From the NCBI RefSeq assembly GCF_001641695.1, contig NZ_LSEF01000026.1, forward strand, positions 1 to 63,241: a stretch of 63,241 nucleotides of DNA, in the 5' to 3' direction. Below are positions 45,221 through 53,794 of this stretch, piece by piece. The translations under genes and the position numbers were made by a program. The DNA comes from Bradyrhizobium neotropicale. GTDB taxonomy: Bacteria; Pseudomonadota; Alphaproteobacteria; Rhizobiales; Xanthobacteraceae. Under the pieces are notes generated by a model. That model did no database searches. It worked only from the letters and a program-made list of their open reading frames with translations, and was not told the DNA's origin. Positions within the stretch are counted from its first letter, which is position 1, and each line of letters opens with the position of its first letter.

Positions 45221-46600
45221 TTATCGTCGCGCGAATGTCGCGATCGACCCGGCAACCGGTCGTCCACGATGCCAGACGGCCGAGATCTTGTGGGCGTTGG
45301 CGATGTCGACCGAAGGATCGGCATCGAGCACGACGAGATCGGCGAGCTTGCCCGCCTGCAACACGCCACGGTCCTCCACCTTGAGCAGCTTCGCAGCGCC
45401 ACTGGTCGCAATCGTCAACGCCTCCAGCGGCGTGAGACCGGCCTCGACCATGAGATCGAGCTCGCGGTGCTCGGCAACGCCGGGGAAGCGGAGGCCTACG
45501 CCGGAATCGGATCCGAACCCGATATTGATGCCGGCGCGATAGAGCGTCATCAGGTTCTTCTGGTTCATCGCCAGTGCCTTCCGGGCGCGCTCCGATCCGG
45601 GAGCATCATGAACCTTCTGCTGCCACGCCGGATCTTCCAGCTGCGTCTTGACGGCAGGATCGAGCCCCCTGTTCACGAACGGATCGGCGGTGACCTGCGG
45701 CTTGTCCGCAAAGATGAAATTGGAATCGTCGAGCGCCAGGGTTGGCACATACCAGGCAGCGCCCGTCTTCATGAGGTCGATCGTTGGTGGATCGATCTCC
45801 TTGTCCCGGATGCCATGGGCCAGGATATCCGCGCCGGCCTTCAAGGCCGCCTGGGCATCTTCCAGATCATTGATGTGGAAGGCAACGCGAAGCTTGTTGT
45901 TGTGGGCCTCGTCGACGGCAGCCGTGTAGACTTCGGGCTTGACCTTGACCGGCAGCAGCTTACCGAAATCGTCGAGCCAGATCTTGATCAGGTCGGTCTT
46001 GCGCCCCGCCATCTCCCGCACGGCCTCCCGCGCCGCCTCCGGCGTATCCGGGTGGTAGATCTGGCTCGGACCGACCGGGACGATCGCCACCGGTGGCGCG
46101 CCCATGGCGACGCCAATGCCGCGGTCGGCACCGAAAATATCCGCGCCGGGCACGTTGCCCGCATGCAGCTCGGCGCGCAGGTCGTAGAACTCCGGCGCGT
46201 TCAAGCCTAACGACGTGATCGTGGTGACGCCGTAGGCTTCCCATTGCCGAAGTTGCGACAGGATGTAGTCGCGATTGTAGTTATCGGGACTCACTTTGAG
46301 TCCCCGGACGATTCCGATGTGGGAATGGTCGGAGATCATGCCGGGCATGATCGTCTTGCCCTTGAGGTCAATGACCTCCGCCCCGGCCGGCGCTTTCACC
46401 GACTTCGCATCGCCAACCGCCGAGATGCGACCGTCCTCGATGACGAGAATGGAATCCGCGACCGGCTTGCCACCCAGTCCGTCGATCAGCGTGGCGCCCG
46501 TCAGGACAACGGGCTTTGAGACGTCCTTGTTTTGCGCCTGAGCGGGTACGGACAGAAACAGGCCCGAAATGGCCAAGGCAACGGCCGATGCGGCTCTCAT
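45221..46600 (-). CDS. Exported amidohydrolase
   Basis: A 459-residue metal-dependent amidohydrolase of the imidazolonepropionase-like group. A Sec signal (SAVALAISGLFLSVPAQAQ) indicates export to the periplasm. The metal motif normally HxH is seen as DHSHIG near residue 94; HIND near 245 and the late FGSDSGV Asp complete the pocket, and EVIDLKGKTIMPGMI marks the beta-sandwich. The ATG at 46600 is chosen; the frame is open 38 codons further. A GTAT-N3-ATAC site lies 61 bases upstream. Substrate unknown. Confidence 0.85.
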   Translation of the reverse strand: MRAASAVALAISGLFLSVPAQAQNKDVSKPVVLTGATLIDGLGGKPVADSILVIEDGRISAVGDAKSVKAPAGAEVIDLKGKTIMPGMISDHSHIGIVRGLKVSPDNYNRDYILSQLRQWEAYGVTTITSLGLNAPEFYDLRAELHAGNVPGADIFGADRGIGVAMGAPPVAIVPVGPSQIYHPDTPEAAREAVREMAGRKTDLIKIWLDDFGKLLPVKVKPEVYTAAVDEAHNNKLRVAFHINDLEDAQAALKAGADILAHGIRDKEIDPPTIDLMKTGAAWYVPTLALDDSNFIFADKPQVTADPFVNRGLDPAVKTQLEDPAWQQKVHDAPGSERARKALAMNQKNLMTLYRAGINIGFGSDSGVGLRFPGVAEHRELDLMVEAGLTPLEALTIATSGAAKLLKVEDRGVLQAGKLADLVVLDADPSVDIANAHKISAVWHRGRPVAGSIATFARR

Positions 46601-46660
46601 GATGGGTTCCACTCCCTGTTTGGCGCCGCCTGGTTGATCCAAGCGGTCATTAATTTTGAT

Positions 46661-46673
46661 CGTATCTAATACC
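46661..46673. promoter_or_regulatory. Inside-out AATACG-type site before the amidohydrolase
   Basis: CGTAT-CTA-ATACC contains the same half sites as the motif at 41013 but in the opposite (outward) order, with a three-base spacer. It lies 61 bases upstream of the amidohydrolase start. A weaker but suggestive member of the shared-operator set. Confidence 0.35.
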
Positions 46674-46687
46674 GATATTTGGCAATT

Positions 46688-46712
46688 GATCCTGGCGCGT
46701 CGCGCCAGGATC
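46688..46712. terminator. GC-rich hairpin after the aldehyde dehydrogenase gene
   Basis: A perfect 12-1-12 inverted repeat (GATCCTGGCGCG-T-CGCGCCAGGATC) beginning 16 bases beyond the minus-strand stop of the aldehyde dehydrogenase. No T-run follows, so termination may depend on Rho, or the hairpin may protect the mRNA end. It separates this gene from the amidohydrolase. Confidence 0.55.
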
Positions 46713-46728
46713 ACGGCGTTCGGACAGC

Positions 46729-48204
46729 CTATCTGAGAACGAATGGATAGGGCTCGTCGCCGCTGCTCATCCAGACGGTCTTGGTCTGCATGTATTCATT
46801 GATGGCTTCCATGCCGTTCTCGCGGCCGAGGCCGCTGCGCTTGTAGCCGCCGAAAGGAGCCATGTAGCTCACCATGCGGTAGGTGTTGACCCACACCATG
46901 CCCGCCTTCAGCCGGTCGGCCATCACATGAGCCCGCTTCATGTTCTGCGTCCAGACGCCGGCTGCAAGGCCGAACAGGATATCGTTGCCGATCTCGATGG
47001 CGTCTTCCTCGTCGCGGAACGGGATCACGGAGAGAATCGGACCGAACACCTCTTCCTGCGCAATCCTCATGTTATTCCTGACGCCGGTGAACACTGTGGG
47101 CTCGACGAATAGACCCTTGCCGCATTCCGGCCGGCGGGCGCGATCGCCCCCCAGGGCCAGATGCGCTCCGTCCTTCCTGGCAATCTCCATATAGGCGAGC
47201 ACCTTGTCGAACTGCGGCAGGTTGGCGACGGGCCCGACCTGGGTATCGTCGCGCATGGGGTCGCCCATCTTGATCGTGGCGGCCGCCTTCAGGAGCTTTT
47301 CGACGAAGGCGTCGTGAACCGATTCCTGTACCAGCATCCGGGATCCGGCGATGCACGCCTGCCCGACGGCCGCGAAGATCCCGGCAATGGCACCGTTGAC
47401 CGCATTGTCGAGATTGGCGTCGTCGAACACGATGTTGGGAGACTTGCCGCCCAGTTCGAGGCTGACCCGTTTCAGGCCACGCGCGGCGCCCTCGTAGATC
47501 TTCTGGCCCGTGGCGTCGGAGCCGGTGAAGGCGACCTTGGCGACCTGTGGATGCTCGACGAGCGCCGGTCCAACCTCGTTGCCGAAGCCGGTGACGACGT
47601 TGATGACACCGGGCGGGAAGCCCGCCTCCTCCACCAGCGCCATCATCTCGAGCAGTGATGCCGAGGTGAATTCGGAGGGTTTGAGCACCACGGTATTTCC
47701 CGCCGCGAGCGCCGGAGCGAGCTTCCACGCAACCAGCATCAACGGCGAATTCCAGGGGATGATTCCGACCACGACCCCCACCGGCTCGTGCTTTGTGTAG
47801 GTGAACATGTTGGGCTTGTCGATCGGGATGACCGAGCCCTGAATCTTGTCGGCGAGGCCGCCGAAGTAATAATACCACTGTGGAATGTGGTTGAGCTGGC
47901 CGCGCATCTCGCTGATCAGCTTGCCGTTATCCTTCACCTCGATCTCGGCCAGCCGCTCCGCATTGGCCGCGATGAGATCGCCCAGCCTGCGCATCAGAGC
48001 GCCGCGCTGGGTGGCATTGAGCTTCGGCCACGGGCCGACATGCATCGCGCGATGCGCGGCCTGAACCGCGCGCGCAGCGTCCTCGGCATTGCCGCGCGGG
48101 ATCAGAGCCCACGGCTCGGCGGTGTAGGGATTGAGAGTCTCGAACCACTCGCCCGAGGCTGGATCCTCCCACTTCCCCCCGATGTACATCTGATACTTCT
48201 TCAT
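46729..48204 (-). CDS. NAD(P)-dependent aldehyde dehydrogenase
   Basis: A 491-residue aldehyde dehydrogenase with normal length. It shows IGGKWEDPASGEWFETLNP at the N-terminus, the Rossmann region ITP-like IIPWNSPLMLVAWKLAPALAAGN, catalytic Glu in ELGGKSPN and catalytic Cys in GQACIAGSR. It oxidises an aldehyde to an acid. It is divergent from the ThDP enzyme, which could make aldehydes by decarboxylation, so the two may be consecutive steps. An AATACG-type operator lies 27 bases upstream. It could also replace the frameshifted copy at 33-34 kb. Confidence 0.92.
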   Translation of the reverse strand: MKKYQMYIGGKWEDPASGEWFETLNPYTAEPWALIPRGNAEDAARAVQAAHRAMHVGPWPKLNATQRGALMRRLGDLIAANAERLAEIEVKDNGKLISEMRGQLNHIPQWYYYFGGLADKIQGSVIPIDKPNMFTYTKHEPVGVVVGIIPWNSPLMLVAWKLAPALAAGNTVVLKPSEFTSASLLEMMALVEEAGFPPGVINVVTGFGNEVGPALVEHPQVAKVAFTGSDATGQKIYEGAARGLKRVSLELGGKSPNIVFDDANLDNAVNGAIAGIFAAVGQACIAGSRMLVQESVHDAFVEKLLKAAATIKMGDPMRDDTQVGPVANLPQFDKVLAYMEIARKDGAHLALGGDRARRPECGKGLFVEPTVFTGVRNNMRIAQEEVFGPILSVIPFRDEEDAIEIGNDILFGLAAGVWTQNMKRAHVMADRLKAGMVWVNTYRMVSYMAPFGGYKRSGLGRENGMEAINEYMQTKTVWMSSGDEPYPFVLR

Positions 48205-48230
48205 GGCACCTCGTCGCCGGCAAATAAATT

Positions 48231-48245
48231 AATAAGTTTCGTATT
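48231..48245. promoter_or_regulatory. AATACG-type operator before the aldehyde dehydrogenase
   Basis: AATAAG-TTT-CGTATT, 27 bases upstream of the aldehyde dehydrogenase start, differs by a single base from the core of the perfect palindrome at 41013-41027, including the TTT spacer. A further CGTATT half site follows two bases later. Confidence 0.58.
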
Positions 48246-48323
48246 ATCGTATTAGTTATTTTTTATGATCGTCAAGCGATTTCGAAAACGGGCTGCCTAT
48301 GGTCTGAGGCACAAGCCGCCGGT

Positions 48324-48357
48324 TTGACAAATATGCGCGTATCATAATACGGTATTA
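48324..48357 (+). promoter_or_regulatory. Promoter and palindrome of the ThDP-enzyme gene
   Basis: A consensus -35 box TTGACA at 48324-48329 is followed by CGTATC-AT-AATACG and by the overlapping palindrome TAATAC-G-GTATTA (48345-48357), in the place of the -10 region, 52 bases before the ATG. The half sites are the same as in the neighbouring operators, so a repressor bound here would block RNA polymerase. Confidence 0.5.
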
Positions 48358-48408
48358 CATATTTTATAGCAGGGCGGATGACAAAGCTCTGCAGGCTGGG
48401 GAGCAGGA

Positions 48409-50088
48409 ATGACGAGGAACGTAGCCACCGACATCGCCGTCGCACTCAAGAGTGCCGGAGTCGAAAATTTCTTTCTCCTGACCGGCGGCGACCAGCCTTT
48501 GTGGATCGCGCTTCGCGATGCCGGCATCCGCATGGTGGTGGCACGCAGCGAAGCCAGCGCGGTCTACATGGCCGACGGCTATGCCCGCGCGAGCGGCCGC
48601 GTGGCGCCCGCCTACGGACAGGCCGGACCGGGTGCGGCAAACGTCGCAGCGGCGCTGGCTGACGCGGTCTGGGCGCAATCTCCGGTCTTTGCGTTAACCG
48701 GCGCGACGGCAACGCACGCGCTGCACATGAACGAGTATCAGGACCTCGACCAGCACGTGATCTTCCAGCCGGTCACCAAATGGAACGGCGCCGTCGCCGC
48801 GCCCGAGATGACCGGCGGCCTCGTGTCGCAGGCGCTGCAGATCGCGGCGACGCCGACCTGCGGGCCGACACATCTCGACGTGCCGAAGAATTTCTTCGCC
48901 ATGCCGGGCGCCTCGCAGATCCTGAATCCGCCCGACCAGCGTCCTGGCAATGCGGCAAACGGGGCAGCGCCACATGAGTCTGACCTCGCTGCGGCGATGG
49001 ATCTGCTCAGGAAGGCGAAGCGCCCGGTCCTGTTCGTGGGAGAAGGCGTGAGACTGGCAGGCGCGTGGGCGGAGCTCGCCCTCCTGTCGGACCTCGCCGG
49101 CATCCCGCTCGTGGCGACGGCCGGCGGCAAACCCGCCATTCTGACTTCGCATCCGAACTTCTGCGGCATCGTCGGCCGCTATTCGTCCGTGACCGCCAAC
49201 AGCCTCGCGGCCGAGGCCGATTGCGTCTTGGCGCTCGGCACCCGGCTGGGTGGCCTCGCGACCAATGGCTACACCCTGCCCGACCGGCACGCGACCGTGA
49301 TCCAGATCGATCACGACCCCGTCGCTCTCATCAATACCTACGCGCCTCGTCTCGGAATTCGCGCCGACATCAAGATCTTCCTCACGGATCTGCTCAACCT
49401 CGCCAAGCGCGAGAGCGTCAAGGCCGCGCCCGATTGGCTCGCGCGCTGCCGCGCCGATGCCGGCAAATGGACCGCACGCCACCGCGATCTGACGGCCGCG
49501 GCGTCCGGCAATGCCGTGCTTTCGCCGCTTTCGGTTCTTGACGAGCTCTCCCGCTATGCCGGCGAGATCACCCTCGTCGCGGACACCGGCTACATGGCGG
49601 CCTGGAGCGGGGTCCTGTATCCGATCCTGCGTTACGACTCGTTCTTCCGTGCGGTGGGATCGCTCGGCTGGGCGCTGCCCGCCTCGCTCGGCGTTCAGAT
49701 GGCGCGAGCCGAAAAGGTGGTGTGCGTGACCGGTGACGGCGGCGCCGGCTATCATCTGGCCGACATCGAGACGGCGGTCCGATACCGGCTGCCCGTCGTC
49801 ATCATCGTCATGAACAACAGCGCGCTGGCTTTCGAGTACCATGAGCAGAAATATCGCTGGAACGGAAACGTGGTCGCGCAGGCCAACGACTTCGGGCGGG
49901 TCGACTTTGCCGCCGCCGGTATCGCGCTCGGCGCCAGAGGGGCGCGCGCGACCAATCGCGAGGAACTCGCAACAGCGATAGCGACGGCGATGAAGGCATC
50001 CGATCCGTTCATCATCGACGTCGTGATCGACAAGGAAGCGTTTCCGCCCGTAACCAATTTCGATGCGGTGATTGAGCGGGAGCTCTAG
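48409..50088 (+). CDS. Thiamine diphosphate-dependent enzyme (acetolactate synthase/benzoylformate decarboxylase family)
   Basis: A 559-residue ThDP enzyme. The catalytic Glu48 lies in RSEASAVYMADGYAR, and the ThDP/Mg motif runs from VTGDGGAGYH to VVIIVMNNSA (about residues 441-468), at normal spacing for the family. It decarboxylates or ligates a 2-oxo acid; which one is not decided by these motifs. The ATG at 48409 follows GAGCAGGA. It is divergent from an aldehyde dehydrogenase and followed by a TRAP binding protein, suggesting 2-oxo-acid catabolism. Confidence 0.9.
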   Translation: MTRNVATDIAVALKSAGVENFFLLTGGDQPLWIALRDAGIRMVVARSEASAVYMADGYARASGRVAPAYGQAGPGAANVAAALADAVWAQSPVFALTGATATHALHMNEYQDLDQHVIFQPVTKWNGAVAAPEMTGGLVSQALQIAATPTCGPTHLDVPKNFFAMPGASQILNPPDQRPGNAANGAAPHESDLAAAMDLLRKAKRPVLFVGEGVRLAGAWAELALLSDLAGIPLVATAGGKPAILTSHPNFCGIVGRYSSVTANSLAAEADCVLALGTRLGGLATNGYTLPDRHATVIQIDHDPVALINTYAPRLGIRADIKIFLTDLLNLAKRESVKAAPDWLARCRADAGKWTARHRDLTAAASGNAVLSPLSVLDELSRYAGEITLVADTGYMAAWSGVLYPILRYDSFFRAVGSLGWALPASLGVQMARAEKVVCVTGDGGAGYHLADIETAVRYRLPVVIIVMNNSALAFEYHEQKYRWNGNVVAQANDFGRVDFAAAGIALGARGARATNREELATAIATAMKASDPFIIDVVIDKEAFPPVTNFDAVIEREL

Positions 50089-50190
50089 ATGCCCACGCAA
50101 CCGCGCTCATGAACGATGTCGAACGCAACAATGGACTGAACGCGCTGTACTGACTGCACTCAACTCAAAAAACAAATCCGGGTGGAAATC

Positions 50191-51276
50191 ATGAAAACTC
50201 GCCGCGCTGTCGTTGCAGGCGCCGCGCTCGGCATCTTGCCGCTCGCAGCGCCGTCCGTCGTCCGGGCCGAGAAGGCCACGATCCGCTGGCGCCTTGCCTC
50301 CAGCTATCCCAAGAACCTCGACACGATCCACGGCATCGCCGTTCGTCTCGCAAAGCACGTCGCCGAGATGACCGAGGGCGGCCTGCAAATCCAGGTGTTT
50401 GGTCCCGGCGAGATCGCGCCCGGCCTGCAGGTGCTCGATGCCGTGCAGAACGAAACGGTCGAGATGGGACACACGGCGTCGATCTACTACAGCGGCAAAA
50501 ATCGGGCCTTCGCGATCGACACTGGACTGCCGTTCGGCATGACACCGCGCCAGCACCTGTCATGGATGTATCGCGGTGGCGGGCTCGAGCTGTTCAGGGA
50601 GTTCTTCAAGGCTTACGGCATCGTGAATTTTCCCGGCGGCAGCACGGGCGTTCAGATGGGCGGCTGGTTTCGCCGCGAAGTCAACACTCTCGATGATCTC
50701 AAGGGCCTCAAGATGCGCATCCCCGGAATTTCCGGCGATGTCGTCGCCAGACTCGGCGTCGTCCCCCAGAACATTGCCGGCGGCGACACCTATCCGGCGC
50801 TGGAACGCGGCACGATCGACGCCGTCGAATGGGTCGGCCCATACGATGATGAGAAGCTCGGCTTCAACAAGGTCGCCAAATACTACTACTACCCCGGCTG
50901 GTGGGATTGCACCGGTCAGTTGGCCTTCTATGTCGGCGTCAGGGCATGGTCTGCGCTGCCGGCGCACTACCAGCGCGCGTTCGAAGTGGCAGCCGCGGAA
51001 GCCTCTTGGGACATGCTCGCGCACTACGACTCAAGCAACATGGCTCCGCTGCGCCGGCTGATCGCGGGCGGTACCGAGCTCAGGCCGTTCTCGCGCGAGA
51101 TCATGGAAGGCGGATACCGTGCGGCCTTCGGCCTCTACGGCGAGGAAGCCGAGAAGAATCCCGAATTCCGCAAGATCTACCGCGAGTGGCTCAAATTTCG
51201 CGATGATATTGTGACATGGTTCAGGGTGGCGGAGGCCACCTTCGAATCCAATCTTTACAGTCTGTACAAGACTTGA
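50191..51276 (+). CDS. TRAP transporter solute-binding protein (DctP family)
   Basis: A 361-residue periplasmic binding protein. It has an export signal with a twin arginine (TRRAVVAGAALGILPLAAPSVVRA) and the DctP pattern IRWRLASSYPKNLDTIHGIA, with the conserved KMRIPG (here GLKMRIPGISG) Arg that grips the ligand carboxylate and DAVEWVGPYDDEKLGF as in 2-oxo-acid binding members. No DctQ/DctM membrane genes are adjacent. It follows the ThDP enzyme by about 100 bases on the same strand, so a 2-oxo acid is a reasonable ligand guess. An in-frame GTG lies nine bases upstream. Confidence 0.88.
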   Translation: MKTRRAVVAGAALGILPLAAPSVVRAEKATIRWRLASSYPKNLDTIHGIAVRLAKHVAEMTEGGLQIQVFGPGEIAPGLQVLDAVQNETVEMGHTASIYYSGKNRAFAIDTGLPFGMTPRQHLSWMYRGGGLELFREFFKAYGIVNFPGGSTGVQMGGWFRREVNTLDDLKGLKMRIPGISGDVVARLGVVPQNIAGGDTYPALERGTIDAVEWVGPYDDEKLGFNKVAKYYYYPGWWDCTGQLAFYVGVRAWSALPAHYQRAFEVAAAEASWDMLAHYDSSNMAPLRRLIAGGTELRPFSREIMEGGYRAAFGLYGEEAEKNPEFRKIYREWLKFRDDIVTWFRVAEATFESNLYSLYKT

Positions 51277-51449
51277 GCGGCCGATCTCTCTCGATAGAGC
51301 GGCAAATAAGACGGCCCGCTCCCCTCGAAGATCTCTTTCTCGGTTCGGGGCAAAGGGCCAATCCACACGCGGTTGGAACGGTGCGACGCGTGGCTGTTCT
51401 CCGGCGGCTACCGGGCTGAAATAGGCGACGCTGTACCGGCGGAGTTTGA

Positions 51450-51830
51450 CCTTCACATGGATCAGTGCGCCCACCCCGCCCCGCCCTCCGGCAAAGAAAT
51501 GAAGGGATTGATCTCGAAGCTCTCCACCTCATCGCCCTGCGCCGCCATGAAGCGCGAAAGGGCTGCGATGGCATTTGGCAAGCGCATCGAGATCGACCTT
51601 GGGCTGTCCGCGCGCGCCGTCAGGGATCGGAAAGGCCTTGATCGACCGGATCATGTCGAGCGCGGTCTCATGGCTCACTGGCGCGCAGCGCAGAACCGTA
51701 TCCTTCTTCCGTGTAGATGCCGCCGAGCCCAAACATCACGACGGGCCGAAGATGGGATCGCGGTGCGCGCCGATGATGGTCTGAACGCCGCCGCCCACCA
51801 TTTTGGCGACGGTCACGCCGGGTTGAGCGG
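51450..51830 (-). pseudogene. Remnant of an NDP-forming acyl-CoA synthetase (ATP-grasp part)
   Basis: The minus strand reads in pieces: FGPVVMFGLGGIYTE, then one frame over LRCAPVSHETALDMIRSIKAF and GQPKVDLDALAK, then another frame AQGDEVESFEINPF. These are consecutive C-terminal motifs of the ATP-grasp domain of acetate-CoA-ligase-type enzymes. The N-terminal CoA-binding domains are absent and at least two frameshifts are present. Confidence 0.75.
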
Positions 51831-51959
51831 TCCTTCGAAAGGATCAAGTAACGCCGTCGGACGGCGATGGCTACGACAAACTTGCCACCAACCCACTTGG
51901 CCGTTGTCCAGCTGGCGTTAATCGGGCTATGGCCGCGCGCCAATGCAGCCATGCCGCAG

Positions 51960-52330
51960 CTATTCTTCTACTGGCAAAAGAATGGTCAGCTTCAGTTCGG
52001 ACCGGCTTGCAAGATCAAATGTCACCTGCTCATAGCTGAGAAAGCCGTCTTGCGGATGATTGAAGGTCCGCGTACCACCCTCGCGAGACAGCACGCTCTG
52101 CTCGTCCCATAGACTTGCGAACAAGGGACTGTTCACCCGAAGCTCTTCGGTAAGGGCTTGGAGATTAGTCTCGTCCTCCAGATGGGTTCCGACATTGGCG
52201 CGGAACTCTGCAACGACGCGGCGAGCGCGAACCAGCCGAAGCGATGATCGTGCTCGTTGCCATCGAAGTCCGCGGCGATACCGCGGAGCGCCATATAGGC
52301 GCTGCCCAACGGATCAATTCGCGAGCGGCG
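51960..52330 (-). pseudogene. Remnant of an XRE/MmyB-type regulator
   Basis: The minus strand reads VVAEFRANVGTHLEDE, TNLQALTEELRVNSPLFASLW, and then TFNHPQDGFLSYEQVTFDL and a proper stop at 51960-51962 after KLTILLPVEE. This is the C-terminal MmyB ligand-binding region of an XRE-family regulator. The upstream part degrades near 52260 and the helix-turn-helix is missing. Confidence 0.75.
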
Positions 52331-52690
52331 GCGGCGTCCGTTTCCACCTCAGAAACTCTTTGTGGTCGCGATGTCTGAAATCGCCTCACGTCCTTGGGAG
52401 GGTTCCTGACGAACGGGGGCCTCTCCTCTAGGAATAGCTCGTCGGTGCGAGGCCAGCCCAAGTGACGGCAGTGAAAGACTAACCGGGCCGGCATAGAGAG
52501 GCAGGCATGCCATTTGCTGCGTATTAAAGAGAAGGCGTGAAACAGCCGATGGATACCATCGAGCTGATCTCTCAATGAGCGATGATGATTCTCGATTGCC
52601 TTGCTGCCGCTTTCTCCCTGCCTCGACATACATCTTCGCAGTGAAGCCATCTCTTGCGGCTGGTCTGCGCATGATTCTCTTATGATCCGA
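52331..52690. other. Intergenic debris, no recognisable gene
   Basis: A minus-strand frame is open across much of this stretch (reading ENHHRSLRDQLDGIHRLFHA), which hints at an old transposase, but I cannot assign a family and it overlaps the MmyB remnant. No promoter or repeat stands out. Confidence 0.3.
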
Positions 52691-53206
52691 TCAATGCGGG
52701 TCGGTTCTCGGCTCCGAGATCAGCGGCGCGCCCCCAATGGAAACCGGCCCTTCTGGCTTAGAGGGCTGGACGAGCCTCTTGGCCGGCTTCGAAACGGCCT
52801 GTGCTGGCGGCGGAGGAGGAGCCGGAGGAAGAGACGCAGGTGCGGCGGAATTCTGTAAAGATTCGATTCTTGAGCTCAGCGCTGCGATTTGATCCGATAT
52901 TCGTTGTAACTCGGCTTGCTGCGCACCTATGTTGCGGTTGAGTTCCGCGATCGTCTCGCTTGCCTCCTGTTGCCCTGACCGAATCTCCGAAAGCGTCGCC
53001 CTGTCCTCAGGTGAGAAGGCTGGCATTGGGGCCACCTCACGCGACGCCGGTTTCTCGATGAACTTTTCGATGTCGATCCCAAAATAGGCTCCGCCGACGC
53101 ACAGCCCGATTGCGACTATCAGCGCAAAAGCCCACAGGAAGCGTCTTGATGATCTGTGCAAGGCGGGCGGCAACTCCGAGCCGTTCGCTTGATCAATCAC
53201 ATTCAT
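52691..53206 (-). CDS. Membrane-anchored coiled-coil protein of unknown function
   Basis: A 171-residue protein. Residues about 22-45 form one membrane helix (FLWAFALIVAIGLCVGGAYFGI), residues 70-115 a coiled coil with heptads (ETIAELNRNIGAQQAELQRISDQIAALSSRIESLQ) and the tail is rich in Pro and Ala (PPAPPPPPAQ). Topology suggests a single-pass protein with a periplasmic coiled coil. The ATG at 53206 is preceded by GAAAGACG. I recognise no family; similar short proteins are common in Bradyrhizobium. Confidence 0.6.
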   Translation of the reverse strand: MNVIDQANGSELPPALHRSSRRFLWAFALIVAIGLCVGGAYFGIDIEKFIEKPASREVAPMPAFSPEDRATLSEIRSGQQEASETIAELNRNIGAQQAELQRISDQIAALSSRIESLQNSAAPASLPPAPPPPPAQAVSKPAKRLVQPSKPEGPVSIGGAPLISEPRTDPH

Positions 53207-53794
53207 CGTCTTTCGCTCGCGTTTCCGATCGGTACTGGCTCTCGTTGACGCGAATAACGGACGACGGTCAAGAGGCGCAGCGAACTGGCTCAACAGCTAT
53301 TCGCACTGGAGAGATCCAAAACATCATGCAATTTTCAGAACTCCCATACAGAGCCATTCAAGCCCACGATGCTTTTCCCCGCAAAACCCGATGCAGCGCA
53401 CGAATGCTGCACGGCGAGCGCAAAAACGCACGATGCGAGCGCAACGACAAGTCTAGTTTTTCGCCGTTCAAATAGCGGGCATCGTGCGTGTGGGGGGAAT
53501 GCGAGGCGCAGCTTGAGAGATAATCTGAGCATGTCTACAGAATGCGTGCGCAGTTAGGTACCTTGCTGCCAAGGACATCACACGCAAGAGCGCGTCGCCA
53601 CTTTTCATGAGGTTGTTTGCGCGTTTCCGCGCCTTGGGCAGCGCGTTCCGTGCTAAGGTCTGCCACGAGATAAAGCTGCCTCCTAGTCGTCGAACGACTG
53701 AGAATACAATCGCGCCATCAGGTACAGGCTCCGGTTGTTCAACACGAGACTGGTCACCCGGTCCAGGACGCCGAGCATCGAACAAGAGATGAGC
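53207..53794. other. Non-coding stretch, no recognisable gene
   Basis: About 590 bases between the coiled-coil gene and hipA. A minus-strand frame ending near 53690 reads LGVLDRVTSLVLNNRSLYLMAR, which might be a gene relic, but I cannot assign it. Nothing else is supported. Confidence 0.3.

Noticed and set aside
48694..50100. 468-codon minus-strand frame opposite the ThDP enzyme
   Set aside because: It is antisense to a gene with clear motifs, is rich in Arg/Gly/His, and has no domain; a GC-bias shadow.
52165..52650. Possible transposase-like frame reading ENHHRSLRDQLDG
   Set aside because: No catalytic DDE pattern or terminal repeats can be recognised, and it overlaps the MmyB remnant in another frame.
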